Positions 1 through 10,026 of a DNA stretch of 64,000 nucleotides are shown one piece after another. This stretch comes from Sporocytophaga sp. (lineage in GTDB: Bacteria > Bacteroidota > Bacteroidia > Cytophagales > Cytophagaceae): NCBI GenBank assembly GCA_024707265.1, contig JANQAB010000008.1, forward strand, positions 124,001-188,000. Direction: 5' to 3'. The position numbers and the translations under genes were made by a program. A model generated the notes under the pieces. The model saw only the letters and a list, made by a program, of their open reading frames with translations. It was not told the DNA's origin and ran no database searches. Every line of letters starts with the position of its first letter. Position 1 is the stretch's first letter.

Positions 1-1
1 T

Positions 2-1184
2 CATTCGCTTCTGGAAAAAAACTATAGTACCAAGAATCCATTTGTGTTTTTAAGTAAAGAAGATAGTGAGGATATAGTCAATTCGTTGTATAATGATAAA
101 GATGCCAATCCATCTATCAGGATATTAAAGGATGGGAAGAAAAAATATTATCCTTATCATATGGGAGAGCTTTACTGCTAAAGCATTGAATGATGTAGAG
201 GGAAAACAGATTATTCCGCGATTTAAAGAGTTGATTAAAGAAGGAATTTACTTTGATAATATATATGCAAGCGGAGACAGAAGCGAAAAAGGGATTATTG
301 CTTTGCTAAGTGGATATCCGGCACAGCCTACAGCATCCATCATTACATTCCCTGGAAAGACAACAAAACTTTCAACATTGCCATTGCAATTTAAGAAAGA
401 TAAATATTTTACTTCCTTTTATTATGGGGGAGAAATGGAGTTTGCCAATATAAAGTCTTACCTCTACCATTGTGGTTTTGATAAGCTTACAGGCATAGAA
501 GCATTTGAAAAGAAGGATCAAAACTCCAAATGGGGAGCACATGATGATGTAGTTTTAAAGAGAATGTTGTCGGATACTAAATCCCTCAAAGAGCCATTCT
601 TTAATACATTATTTACATTGAGCAGTCATGAACCCTTTGAGATTCCTGAAAAACCTTTGCTATCACCAGACACAAGGGAAAGAATGTTTCTCAATTCTCT
701 GCATTATACGGATGCAAGTATAGGCACATTTATAGATGAAGCAAAGAAGCAACCATGGTGGGATAATACACTAATCATTATCACTGCCGACCACGGGCAT
801 GCTATGCCTGGAAATGATATAGCAACACATCAGCCTCAGGAATTTAAAATACCAATGCTCTGGTTAGGAGGTGCCCTTGCGAAAAAAGATACAATAATCA
901 CTCAACTGGGATCGCAAACTGATCTTGCGAGCACGCTATTATCTCAGTTTGATAAATCTTCTGATGGATTCCGATTTAGCAGGGATTTGTTGTCTCCTTG
1001 TAAAAATCCTTTTGCATACTATGCCTTTAATAACGGATTTGGTTTAATGAACGATAGTTGCAAAGTGGTTTATGATAATGTGTCCAATCAGCCTGTGTAT
1101 AAAGAAGGATCTGTTGATAATCAATCTATTAATAAGGGGAGGGCTTATTTGCAGGTTTCTTTTCAGGATTATCTGAATAAATAA
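2..1184 (+). CDS. LtaS-like sulfatase/phosphoglycerol transferase, 5' partial, one frameshift
   Basis: This is the C-terminal part of a membrane-anchored alkaline-phosphatase-fold enzyme of the lipoteichoic-acid-synthase/sulfatase type, which transfers or hydrolyses phospho- or sulfo-groups outside the membrane. The visible signs are the metal-site strand IIWESF, the segment SGDRSEKGI where the catalytic Ser/Thr lies in the family, and the second metal motif TADHGH near the C terminus. The start is left of the window. Reading frame 2 is open from base 2 and gives SIRILKDGKK, and the family sequence then continues as NIILIIWESF in frame 3. The two join if the A run at 140-145 is five instead of six bases. 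The ATG at 132 is therefore not a real start. The gene ends 13 bases before mtaB. Family is fairly sure, substrate unknown. Confidence 0.8.
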
Positions 1185-1185
1185 G

Positions 1186-1193
1186 TAAATTTG
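1186..1193 (+). promoter_or_regulatory. Candidate Bacteroidota -7 box upstream of mtaB
   Basis: TAAATTTG fits the TAnnTTTG -7 consensus of Bacteroidota sigma factors and ends five bases before the mtaB ATG. A convincing -33 TTTG/TTG element at the usual distance is not seen, and transcription from here would give an almost leaderless message. The call is weak in AT-rich DNA. Confidence 0.3.
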
Positions 1194-1197
1194 CAGT

Positions 1198-2520
1198 ATG
1201 AAAAAAGTAGCTTTTTATACTCTTGGCTGCAAATTAAACTTTTCTGAAACTTCCACCATCGGAAGGCTTTTTGAAAAAAATGGTTTTCAAAAGGTTGAAT
1301 TTCAGGAAAAAGCAGATGTGTATGTCATAAATACATGTTCGGTAACCGAAAATGCGGATAAAAAATGCAAAAAGGTTGTAAAAGAAGCTCTTAAATATTC
1401 TCCAGATGCCTTTATTGCAGTAATAGGCTGTTATGCTCAATTAAAGCCTAAAGAAATTTCTGAAATACCGGGAGTTGATGCGGTTTTGGGAGCTGCGGAA
1501 AAATTCAGATTGATTGAATTGCTTGGCACTTTTGAGAAAAAAGAAAAAGGCGAGGTATTCGCTTCTGAAATAAAAGACGCAACTTCATTTAATCAGGCCT
1601 ATTCTTACGGAGATAGGACGAGAACCTTTCTTAAAGTACAGGATGGTTGCGATTATTCTTGTTCATTCTGTACTATTCCGCTCGCACGTGGTAATAGCAG
1701 AAGTGATACGATAGAAAATATAATTGCTGGAGCACGTGAAATAGCTGCTACAGAAGTCAAAGAGGTTGTGCTTACTGGCGTTAACATTGGTGATTACGGA
1801 ATTATTAATGGTGAAAAAGTCAATACATTTTTTGATTTAGTTAAAGAACTGGATAATGTTGATGGAATTGAAAGAATAAGGATATCCAGTATTGAACCTA
1901 ATTTGCTTACCAATGAAATCATAGACTTTGTATCTAAGTCAAATAGATTTGTACCTCATTTTCATATACCTCTTCAATCAGGAAGTAACAAAATGCTGAA
2001 ACTGATGAGAAGACGCTATCAGAGAGAGTTATATAAAGAAAGGGTTGAAGCTATAAAAGCTGTGATGCCTGATTGTTGTATTGGAGTTGATGTTATTGTA
2101 GGATTTAACGGTGAAACACATGAGGATTTTCTGGATACCTATAATTTTCTGAATGAACTGGATGTATCCTATCTGCATGTATTTACCTATAGTGAAAGAG
2201 CCAATACGCATGCTGTGAAAATGGCAGGAAAGGTTCCGATGGCAGAAAGAAATGAGCGTTCAAAAATGCTGAGAAGCCTTTCAGAAAAGAAAAGACGCAA
2301 GTTTTATGAAGAGCAGTTATCCAAAACAAAGACTGTGCTTTTTGAAGCGGATGAAGAAAACGGTATGATGTTCGGGTTTACTGAAAACTATGTCAAGGTA
2401 ACTGCTAAATATGACCCGGTACTCGTAAATGAAATGAAAAAGATAAGGCTTACCGGAATTAATAGTGAAGGCATAGCAGAAATTGAAGAGGCAGAAACTG
2501 AACAATTAATTCATAAATAA
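1198..2520 (+). CDS. mtaB: tRNA t6A37 methylthiotransferase MtaB
   Basis: Radical-SAM methylthiotransferase that converts N6-threonylcarbamoyladenosine at tRNA position 37 to its 2-methylthio form. The order is typical of the family. An N-terminal UPF0004 domain begins TLGCKLNFSE and carries further cluster cysteines in NTCSVT and GCYAQ. The radical-SAM motif CDYSCSFC (CxxxCxxC) lies near residue 151, and a C-terminal TRAM-like segment closes the protein. At 440 residues it is full length. LGCKLN followed by NTCSVT and GCYAQ is the MtaB pattern rather than that of MiaB or RimO. The ATG follows the previous gene by 13 bases, and a strong hairpin follows the stop codon. Confidence 0.95.
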   Translation: MKKVAFYTLGCKLNFSETSTIGRLFEKNGFQKVEFQEKADVYVINTCSVTENADKKCKKVVKEALKYSPDAFIAVIGCYAQLKPKEISEIPGVDAVLGAAEKFRLIELLGTFEKKEKGEVFASEIKDATSFNQAYSYGDRTRTFLKVQDGCDYSCSFCTIPLARGNSRSDTIENIIAGAREIAATEVKEVVLTGVNIGDYGIINGEKVNTFFDLVKELDNVDGIERIRISSIEPNLLTNEIIDFVSKSNRFVPHFHIPLQSGSNKMLKLMRRRYQRELYKERVEAIKAVMPDCCIGVDVIVGFNGETHEDFLDTYNFLNELDVSYLHVFTYSERANTHAVKMAGKVPMAERNERSKMLRSLSEKKRRKFYEEQLSKTKTVLFEADEENGMMFGFTENYVKVTAKYDPVLVNEMKKIRLTGINSEGIAEIEEAETEQLIHK

Positions 2521-2524
2521 AACT

Positions 2525-2552
2525 AAAGCTGAAGGGCACTTCAGCTTTTTAA
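2525..2552. terminator. Bidirectional intrinsic terminator between mtaB and the acyltransferase
   Basis: AAAGCTGAAG (2525-2534) and CTTCAGCTTT (2539-2548) form a perfect 10-bp stem with a four-base loop (GGCA). T-rich sequence follows on the plus strand and A/T-rich sequence on the other side. It sits between two convergent genes and can serve both; the minus-strand gene's stop codon lies inside its T tract. Confidence 0.85.
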
Positions 2553-3679
2553 TTTTTTATCCATGTTACATCTATTTTTTCTTTATCTGAAGTGGATGTT
2601 TTCTTGGTGATAATTTTTTGTACTGGCTCTTCGATTAACTTATATACAGCAATAGAAATCAGAGTTATTGAAATAAATATCATTGTATAATCAGTATTGA
2701 AAAACTTATATAAAAGTACCTGTAAAAAGCCCATATGCAATAGATAAAATGCATAAGAACTTTTTCCCAATAACTGGAATATTTCGGTTTCAAGTAATCT
2801 TCTGATAATAGAAACTTCTGTTAACAATCCCCAAAATGTAAGTGCTATATATACTGGTAATACCCAGATGTGAACAAGGGTTTTTAGTAAATAGAAATCG
2901 GAAAGAAGGGACAAAAGGAGAAGGGTTAAAGTTGCTCCTGAAATTCCGGCAATAGTGAATAGAGGAAAATTATATTTACATGTTTTTTCTCCTTTGCGGT
3001 TTTTGAATAGATCAAAAAGTTTTATTCCAATATAAAACTCCATAATTCTTCCAAAAAATGTCACACTTATTGTAAATTTTAAGGATGAGAAAAATCCGAA
3101 GAAATTTATTGGACTAAAGATTAAAGTTAAAAAAAGGCCAAACACAAATAATATGCAGCATTGCAAAAATAGGTTTATTCTTGTCTTTAATAGAAATAAA
3201 ATTGGTGCGCACAGGTAAAAACATTCTTCCACGGAAAGAGACCATGATTGGGGAAGGCCAGTATTTTTAAATAAGTCGAAAAAGCCTTTCAGGAATGTTA
3301 CATTTAATAGATAAAGGATAAATGAGTTAAAGTCTTTCGGACTTGTTCCTGGAGGTAGACAAAGGATATCCAACCAAATAATGGCAAAGGTAATAGTTGT
3401 CAGAAGGAAATAGATTGGGTAGATTCTGGCAAATCGTTTTAAAAGGTATTGTTTAAACCATGTCCAATTCGGTAGAATTTTGTCCTGATATCTGGCAGCA
3501 ATTAAAAATCCGCTAAGTACGAAGAAGATTGGTACCCCTGCATTAAACTGATCAAAGAAACTGAAAACGCCATTACCAAATTTTTCAGGTATAAACGGAT
3601 TGAAGTGGAAGATATAAACCATAAAAGCTGCAACAGCCCTGATACCAGTCAGTGAAGGGAAATATCTTTGTTCAAGCAT
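2549..3679 (-). CDS. Acyltransferase family 3 (OafA/YrhL-like) membrane protein
   Basis: Integral membrane O-acyltransferase, expected to move acetyl or similar groups onto an extracytoplasmic polysaccharide or lipid. The N terminus has the family signature SLTGIRAVAAFMVYIFHF, with the conserved histidine inside the first membrane helix. A second signature, SWSLSVEECFYL, lies near residue 145. About ten hydrophobic segments fill the 376 residues, the usual length for a stand-alone acyltransferase-3 domain without an SGNH extension. It converges with mtaB on a shared terminator and has no operon partner. Acceptor unknown. Confidence 0.9.
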   Translation of the reverse strand: MLEQRYFPSLTGIRAVAAFMVYIFHFNPFIPEKFGNGVFSFFDQFNAGVPIFFVLSGFLIAARYQDKILPNWTWFKQYLLKRFARIYPIYFLLTTITFAIIWLDILCLPPGTSPKDFNSFILYLLNVTFLKGFFDLFKNTGLPQSWSLSVEECFYLCAPILFLLKTRINLFLQCCILFVFGLFLTLIFSPINFFGFFSSLKFTISVTFFGRIMEFYIGIKLFDLFKNRKGEKTCKYNFPLFTIAGISGATLTLLLLSLLSDFYLLKTLVHIWVLPVYIALTFWGLLTEVSIIRRLLETEIFQLLGKSSYAFYLLHMGFLQVLLYKFFNTDYTMIFISITLISIAVYKLIEEPVQKIITKKTSTSDKEKIDVTWIKN

Positions 3680-3870
3680 TTTAGTTTAAAAATCAGAATT
3701 ATTTTAACGAACACAGGCCATTTAGGGTATCTCTGGAGAGTTTAAATTTAGGTAAATCTTTATTTAAAAAATCTGATGAATATCTAAAATAATCATGTCT
3801 CCATCTGAATATTTTCATACAATTGTATTATTGTTGAAATTTAAATAGTTAACCTTCTTCAATTCAACTT

Positions 3871-4239
3871 ATGAACATTCCGCAGAATTATCTTCCTGTT
3901 ATGCCTTACCTTATTTTGAAAGAGTCTAAGGCTTTTATGGATTTTACTAAAATTGTTTTTGGGGCAAAAGAACAATTGATTGTTCCCGGAGAAAAAGATA
4001 CAATTATGCACGGCGAACTAAAGATTCATGATGCAGTAATCATGTTTGCACAAGCAGGGAAGACCTGGACGGAAAAAACTGCTGGAATGTATATCTACGT
4101 GACAGATGTAAACAACGTATATCAGAAGGCTTTGGAGAACGGAGCCACTGCACTGATGGCTCCCGAAAAGAAAGAATATGGATATTCAGGCGGATTTGAA
4201 GATCCTTTTGGAAACCATTGGTGGATTGTAGAAGGCTGA
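3871..4239 (+). CDS. VOC (glyoxalase/PhnB-like) family protein
   Basis: Small cytoplasmic protein of the vicinal-oxygen-chelate fold, 122 residues, one fold unit of two beta-alpha-beta-beta-beta modules. The opening YLPVMPYLILKESKAFMDF and the closing YSGGFEDPFGNHWWIVE are the usual PhnB/glyoxalase-like edges. The DPFGNHWW segment matches the second metal-site region of this group. Many such proteins have no known substrate, and nothing nearby indicates one. The gene stands alone between the acyltransferase and the toxin-carrier gene. Confidence 0.85.
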   Translation: MNIPQNYLPVMPYLILKESKAFMDFTKIVFGAKEQLIVPGEKDTIMHGELKIHDAVIMFAQAGKTWTEKTAGMYIYVTDVNNVYQKALENGATALMAPEKKEYGYSGGFEDPFGNHWWIVEG

Positions 4240-4368
4240 TCGGAAATTTTTCATTTAGCCAAAGCTTCTTTTTTGATGTTTTCTGGCAAAATAGGATCTA
4301 ACTTATTACATTTAAGGAGAATATTCTGTTTAAATGTTCCATTTTTAATTCAACCATATTTTTGATTC

Positions 4369-7300
4369 TTGGCGAAGAAAGTTAAAATACCGGTAAAAGA
4401 AGATACCCGACAAAATTCCACACAATATGGATACCAGGGCAATGTCAGGAATCAATATGGATATAGTCCTGCTGATGTTGATTTCTATGATGATAAAGAT
4501 GTTGTAGAAAAAAAGACAGCAGACAATCTCAGGTTGTAGATCATTCTCATGAAGAGAAATTATATCGGTTATTATTCAGGATATCCAAAAAGCTGAAAGA
4601 GGAGGAAGAGAAAGAAGCGATAGCTACTTCAGCAAAAGAACCGGAGATTAAAGTACCACAAACACAGGCAGCCTCAGATCCGGATCCGCTTTCTGCTGCC
4701 AGTCCTGATTCAAAAACATCCGCAGAGCCGGATGAGAGAGAAGCTGTAGTCCCCGTTTCAGCTTTAAGTCCCAAAAAGACTGAGGCCAAAGATCTAGAAG
4801 AACCTCAAAATACTGCCAGTCCGGCAAACGACTCCAGAGATAGCGCAACTTCGCCTCAAACAACTGCAGAAGCAGCAGGAGCAGGAGAGGCCAAAGCGAA
4901 TGCGAATGCAAACGCTGAAAATTCAAAAGTAGAGGAAAAGGAAGCAGTTAACAATACAGAGGCTTCGGAAGAAAGCGAATCAGAAGAAAAGGCTGATGTA
5001 GCAGAGCAGCCGGAACATGCCCAGACTCCTGCTTATACTCCCGCTCCTGCCTCTGTCAATAATTCTGATAAACAAGAAAAAGCACAAGATCTGGCAGCTC
5101 CAGCAAGTGCACTGAGCAAGGCAAGTGGTGGCGCTGTCGAAGAAAAGGCAACTCCTGCAGAGGAGCTTCCGGAGCCCGAGAAAAAAGCAGCAGGCGGTGG
5201 AGGTAGTGGAGGAAGAGTGATTGATATGGCCGATGCCTCCATGGATGGAGGGCCAGAGAGGGTGGAAGAAAAAAAATGCAGCTCTTGATAAAAAAGAAGA
5301 GACTCATCTGGAAGCGCATTCCAAAGCCAAGGCAGTTCAGGCTGGCTCGAAGATAGGAGGCTTAAGCGCTAATCAGAAAAAGAAAGAAGATGCTACAACC
5401 AAGCTGGATAAGACCAAAGGTGCTGTTGTAGAAAAAACATCAGAGAAAGAAGCTGAAGTCAATGCAGGGCAGGTAGGCAAAGTTGCCGAAGCCGAGACTC
5501 CTGAAGTAAATAAAGATGAAGCCAAGTCTACACTCAATCAATCCTTACAGGCATCCTTGCCTCAGAAGGTAGAAGATGTAGATAATTTCAAAGACAATCG
5601 TGTTGCCTCTAAAATAGGGGATAAGGTAAAAGAAGCTATAGATGCCAAAGCAGGTGAAGTAACAGGAACTTTTGAAGTCCTTGATAAGACGCCTAAGCCT
5701 GATGAGCCTCGAAAGTCTGTTCCATTTGCCGACATAGAACAAGCCCCTGCAACTCCTGAAATCAATGCAGGAAATAATCTAATACCAAAAGTAGATGAAA
5801 AGTCTATAGATCTTAACTCCTATCTAACCGAGTCTGATAACCTTCTGAAAAAAGAGGGTATCAAACAGGAGCATCTGGATCTGGTTGATTCCGGAGACCT
5901 CTTTGAAGCTAAAAAGATTCAGAAAGATATAGATAAAAAAGCCAAGGAAGAGCCTGGTAATTTACGTTCAGAAGAGAAAGAACTGCACGGCAGGAACGAG
6001 GCGGAGCTTCAAAAGAAAGAAGCTGACGAAAAAGGCAAGATGGAGAAAGAGCGTACAGCCGGATTAGGCAGCGCGCGTGGAAGCCAGGTTGGGACGAAGG
6101 GAAGTCTGGAAGACAAGAAGAAAGAAGTAACCGATCACATCAACAAGATCTATGAAGATGTAAACAAACAGGTTCAGGATAAGCTCACCAAACTCAAGAC
6201 AGATTCTCTTGCAGCCTTTGACAGAGAAGAAGCATCAGCATCTTCTGCTTTTGAGAACAATGTCAACACCAAAATGGATAAGTTCAAAGGTGAACGCTAT
6301 TCAGGTGTTGGCGGTAAGTTCAATAAAGTGCGTGACTGGTTCCTTGGTATAGATGATCTTCCTGAGGTAAAGCAGATATTTGAAGAAGAAAAAGCAATCT
6401 ATATTACAAGAATAGATGGAGCAATTTCTAAAATAATAAACGATAGTCAGAAGGTAATTGATGAATGCAAAACATTAATTGCCAATGCAAGGAAAGAGAT
6501 TGAGGAATATGTAAAAGGCCTTAGTCCGGCCCTTCAGAAGATTGGTGAAGAGGCAGAGAAAGAAATCAAGAAAAAGCTTGATGAGCTTGATGAGAAAGTA
6601 AACAAAGCAGCAGAGGAGCTTAAAGAAGAACTTGCCAAGAAACGTGCTGAAGCCATAGCCAATATTGACAAGAAGATCGAAAAGATGAAAGAGGAAATGT
6701 CTGGTTTCCTTTCAAAAATGGGTGATCTTCTGGTTGATGCCGCACTTAAATTTTTTAAATGGGCCCTTGAAACTGCAGGTCACAGTGCAGATGAGATCAT
6801 GGGCATCATCAACAAGGGTAAAGCTGTTCTTACTGCTGTAGTAAGTGATCCGATACAGTTCCTTAAAAACCTTGCTGCTGCGGTTGGCGGAGGTGTTAAG
6901 AACTTCGGAGCAAATATCATGAAGCACCTTGGTGAAGGCTTCATGAACTGGCTTACAGGTCAGCTTAACTCACTTCCGATACAGTTACCTGAAAAGTTCG
7001 ATCTTAAAGGGATTGTATCTTTGACACTTCAGGTACTAGGTCTTACTTATGCCAGCCTTAGAAGCAAGCTTAGCAACAAGGTTGGAGAAGACAAAGTCCA
7101 GATGGCCGAGACAGGTGTCGAAATTATGATGGAAGTGAAAGAGAAAGGTCCTATTGCCATGTACGACATGATGGCTGATAAGGCAGACTCTATCAAAAAC
7201 GAATTCATTGAAGGCGCCAAAGAGTGGGCTATCACGAACATGATCAAGCAAGGTCTAATCAGGCTTGCAACGATGATCAACCCTGCAGGAGCTATTGTTC

Positions 7301-8700
7301 AGGCTGTGTTGGGGATCTATAATGGAGTTATTTTCCTAGTTAATAACTGGAACAGAATACTTGCTTTTGTTAACTCTGTCTTCGACTCTATCGCAGCCAT
7401 TGCCAGCGGAGCTATCTCACAAGCATCAGCTTTTGTAGAGAAGACAATGGCTCAGACCATTCCTTTAATTCTTGATTTTATTGCTCAGCAGCTTAACCTG
7501 AGTGGAATTGCGGAAAGAATAACCAAGATCATTCACAGGATAAGGAAGCCAATTGATCAGGTGATTGATAAGGTAATTGACTGGATTACGAAGAAGGTTA
7601 AACAAATTGCTGATAAACTTTTAGGAAAGAATAAAGACAAGAATAAAGATAAAAACAAGGAAAAAGCTGAAGATAGCAAAAAGGACTTTGATAAGAACAA
7701 AGATGGTGACAAGGATGAAGACAAGAGATCCATGGAGCAAAAGATTGCCGATGTACAAGCTGCCAAAAAAGATGCACAGGCATTACTTGACAAGCCGGAT
7801 GCCTCTCTCGAAAGTGTAAATGCAGGTTTACCTCAAATCAAGAAGAAATACAAGCTTACCAAAATTGAGGTTGAACATATAATTGAACATGAATATGATA
7901 TTTATGTAGAGATTAACCCCTCTGATAAAACTGGCAAAAAGACATTGGCCAGTTCAGAGGAGATGTTGGCGCAGGCTACAATAAACTTTACAGGAAAAAC
8001 TTTCAAGATGGAAGAATTGAAAGGATACCTGATGAAAGAATTTGGCATCTCTCCAAGAACCTGCGATAGAAGAATTTCAGAATGGAAGGGCGCTGATAAA
8101 ATATTCGTTTGCGAATCGGAAAAAGCCGGAGCAAATGACAGAGGTAAAGTTGCAAGTTTTGATAAGAGCTTATTACCAGGAGAAGTAAGGCCTGTTTCAG
8201 CAAGAAATAGAGATACCTATGGCTATACAAATCCGAAACAAACCTCAGAAGTAGGTAGAATAATTATTATCAAAGGTCTAATCGTGGAAGTAGATCCTAG
8301 TTCTCCTACAGGATATAAATATAATTATTCTCCGGGTAAAGAAAAGGATCTATCCTATTTGCAATCAGATGCACGTTATAAGTGTGTAAGAACAGGAGCG
8401 ATCATTGAGTGGGATGAAATACATATGGGGCATCATGATGATGTAGGATGTTCCGTACATTGGAATAAAGGAGGAGGACATGGGCCGAATACTAATTCGG
8501 GACACACTCAGACTAAGGAACAAAATAAAGCATGGAACAATAATCCTGACAATTATCAGGGGCCAGAAGAAAGGAAAGCTTCCTCTGGGTCCGGAGGAAG
8601 TACAGAAGGTTACTTAACACCGGGTCCTCCAAATAATCCGGATAGCCATCCAATGTGGTGGGATCCCAATGATAAAGACTATGCAGGAACAAAAAAATAA
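4369..8700 (+). CDS. eCIS-type polymorphic toxin carrier with C-terminal HNH-like (GH-E type) nuclease domain; two frameshifts
   Basis: About 1440 residues once two frame breaks are repaired: one added A in the run at 4508-4514 and one in the run at 5269-5276. The probable start is TTG at 4369, since a stop lies two codons upstream. In order: a tail beginning AKKVKIPVKEDTRQNS; a long low-complexity Ala/Glu/Pro/Lys region (to about nt 6000); coiled coil; an amphipathic helical block (nt 6240-7620) whose wording (DPIQFLKNL, QVLGLTYASLRSK, NPAGAIVQAV, IRKPIDQ) I recall from DUF4157/eCIS-associated proteins; a Lys/Asp linker; a conserved pre-toxin block (LPQIKKKYKLT); and a variable C-terminal domain with HMGHHDDVG and NNPDNYQGPEE, resembling the GH-E branch of HNH/EndoVII nucleases. 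The immunity gene follows 5 bases later. No DUF4157 HExxH domain and no injection-system structural gene were seen. The carrier family is fairly sure; nuclease activity is inferred. Confidence 0.75.
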
Positions 8701-8705
8701 TAAAC

Positions 8706-9797
8706 ATGAATATCGAACAACTATTAAATAATTATAAGGATCAATTTGGTGAACCTGATTATGTAATAAATTTAGATCCGGATTTTGCCATAGCTGTTTC
8801 TCTTCCGATTGAAGAAGAAGAAATATTCGACACAAGTTTTGTCACTTTAGGATTATCCAATAAACTTCTCGCAAATAATTTTGAACCCTGTGAGAATATT
8901 CTTGAACTGGAAGGTGAACTTGATGAAGATAGTTGCAAACTTTTTGCAAAAGAATATTCAAAGTTCTTAATCGAAAGAGTAAATAATGGGCAGTTCTTTA
9001 AAAAAAATCAAATCGTAAATCATTCGATAAAATTATTTAATAACACTCCTTATTTTTTTATTACTCCTTATGATGGTTATAGAAGTGAATGGGAGACTGA
9101 GGCTGAAACTATATCATTACTTCGATTTATTCCATTGCACTTAGAAGAGGCCCGTGAATTGGAAAGAGTGAATGAAAAGACGCGTAATATTCTCATAAAC
9201 GCATGTAATCTGAACTGGCGAATGAGAGAGAGAAAATCGGCTAAAATAACATTTGAAGGAGTAAAAGGAATATGGTCGAAAATAGAATCTTGGTATTCTG
9301 AAAACACACCATCATTATTAGAAGAATTAAGACCAGGAACTTCTATTGAAAAAATTCATGACCTTGAAAAAACTCTATCTGTCAACCTTCCGACTGACCT
9401 ATTTAACTCTCTTTTGATTCATGATGGGAATGTTTATTTTAATGATTACAAATATTTAACCGCGCGTCAGATTAATATTGTTTGGGGAGCACTTACTCAG
9501 GTAAAACGTGAAGATGGTTTTAAAAATTTACCGAGGCATGGTAATCAAAATAAAATTCAGAATACCTGGTGGGATGAAAAATGGATTCCATTTGCAGAAG
9601 ATGGTGGTGGTAACTGTATTTGCGTAGATTTGAATCCTGCTAAAGATGGGGTTGTTGGACAGATAATATATTGGGAAATAGAAGAAGGACCTTATGTTAC
9701 AGAATTTGTATCCTTTCTTGATTGGCTAAATGATTACAAAGGGAAATTAGAAGCTGGAGTGTACAAAGTAACAGATGAAGGATTTTTAGAAGAATAA
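8706..9797 (+). CDS. Immunity protein: SUFU-like domain fused to SMI1/KNR4 (SUKH) domain
   Basis: Probable cognate immunity protein of the preceding nuclease-like toxin, 363 residues, starting five bases after the toxin stop codon. The first half (about 1-180) resembles the suppressor-of-fused (SUFU) immunity fold, with FGEPDYVINLDP, FVTLGLSN and LLRFIPLHLEEA. The second half (about 205-345) is a SUKH/SMI1-KNR4 domain: RPGTSIEKIHDLEKTL, then WIPFAEDGGGNCICVDL and the GQIIYWE strand. Both folds are established immunity families in bacterial polymorphic toxin systems, and SUKH members often pair with HNH/EndoVII-fold nucleases. It likely acts in the cytoplasm of the producer. The SUKH domain is clear; the SUFU assignment is less certain. 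Confidence 0.85.
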   Translation: MNIEQLLNNYKDQFGEPDYVINLDPDFAIAVSLPIEEEEIFDTSFVTLGLSNKLLANNFEPCENILELEGELDEDSCKLFAKEYSKFLIERVNNGQFFKKNQIVNHSIKLFNNTPYFFITPYDGYRSEWETEAETISLLRFIPLHLEEARELERVNEKTRNILINACNLNWRMRERKSAKITFEGVKGIWSKIESWYSENTPSLLEELRPGTSIEKIHDLEKTLSVNLPTDLFNSLLIHDGNVYFNDYKYLTARQINIVWGALTQVKREDGFKNLPRHGNQNKIQNTWWDEKWIPFAEDGGGNCICVDLNPAKDGVVGQIIYWEIEEGPYVTEFVSFLDWLNDYKGKLEAGVYKVTDEGFLEE

Positions 9798-9926
9798 TAA
9801 ACCATAATTACAGATTTGAAAAGGTGGTTTACAGTCCTTAAAATTACGCCGGTACATTTTTTTTGTTGAAGTCTTAAACTCAATGATTAGTTTTGTCTTG
9901 GGATGGGAAGATTTAGTCCTTACCTA

Positions 9927-10022
9927 TTAGGTCTTACTTTCCATCATCATTTCAACACCAGTCTCTGCCATTTGCGCTTTGTCTTCTTCAACCTTGTTGC
10001 TAATCTTGCTTCTTAGGCTCCC
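9927..10022 (-). repeat. Inverted fragment of the toxin-carrier conserved region
   Basis: Read on the minus strand this encodes LRSKISNKVEEDKAQMAETG, a close copy of LRSKLSNKVGEDKVQMAETG encoded on the plus strand near 7057-7130. On the left, TAGGTCTTACTT (about 9928-9939) is in the same orientation as in the full gene. On the right, ATCAAAAAACGAATTT (from 10026) resumes the plus orientation. The middle block has thus been inverted in place, with loss of about 55 bases present in the full copy (around 7134-7188). Confidence 0.8.
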
Positions 10023-10026
10023 ATAA

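Noticed and set aside
132..160. ATG at 132 as the start of the LtaS-like gene
   Set aside because: The family sequence continues upstream in another frame and joins across the A run at 140-145; the gene begins before the window.
4547..5319. Minus-strand open frames opposite the low-complexity toxin-carrier region
   Set aside because: They are mirror products of Ala/Glu/Pro-rich coding DNA, give Ser/Leu-rich low-complexity translations, and have no context.
7620..7740. AAGGATAAAGACAAA-type repeats as a CRISPR or satellite array
   Set aside because: They encode a Lys/Asp linker in frame, have no spacers, and recur only within the carrier copies.
4369..8700. The carrier as an Rhs or CdiA protein
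   Set aside because: It lacks YD repeats, haemagglutinin repeats and a TPS signal; the helical block fits the eCIS-associated carrier type better.
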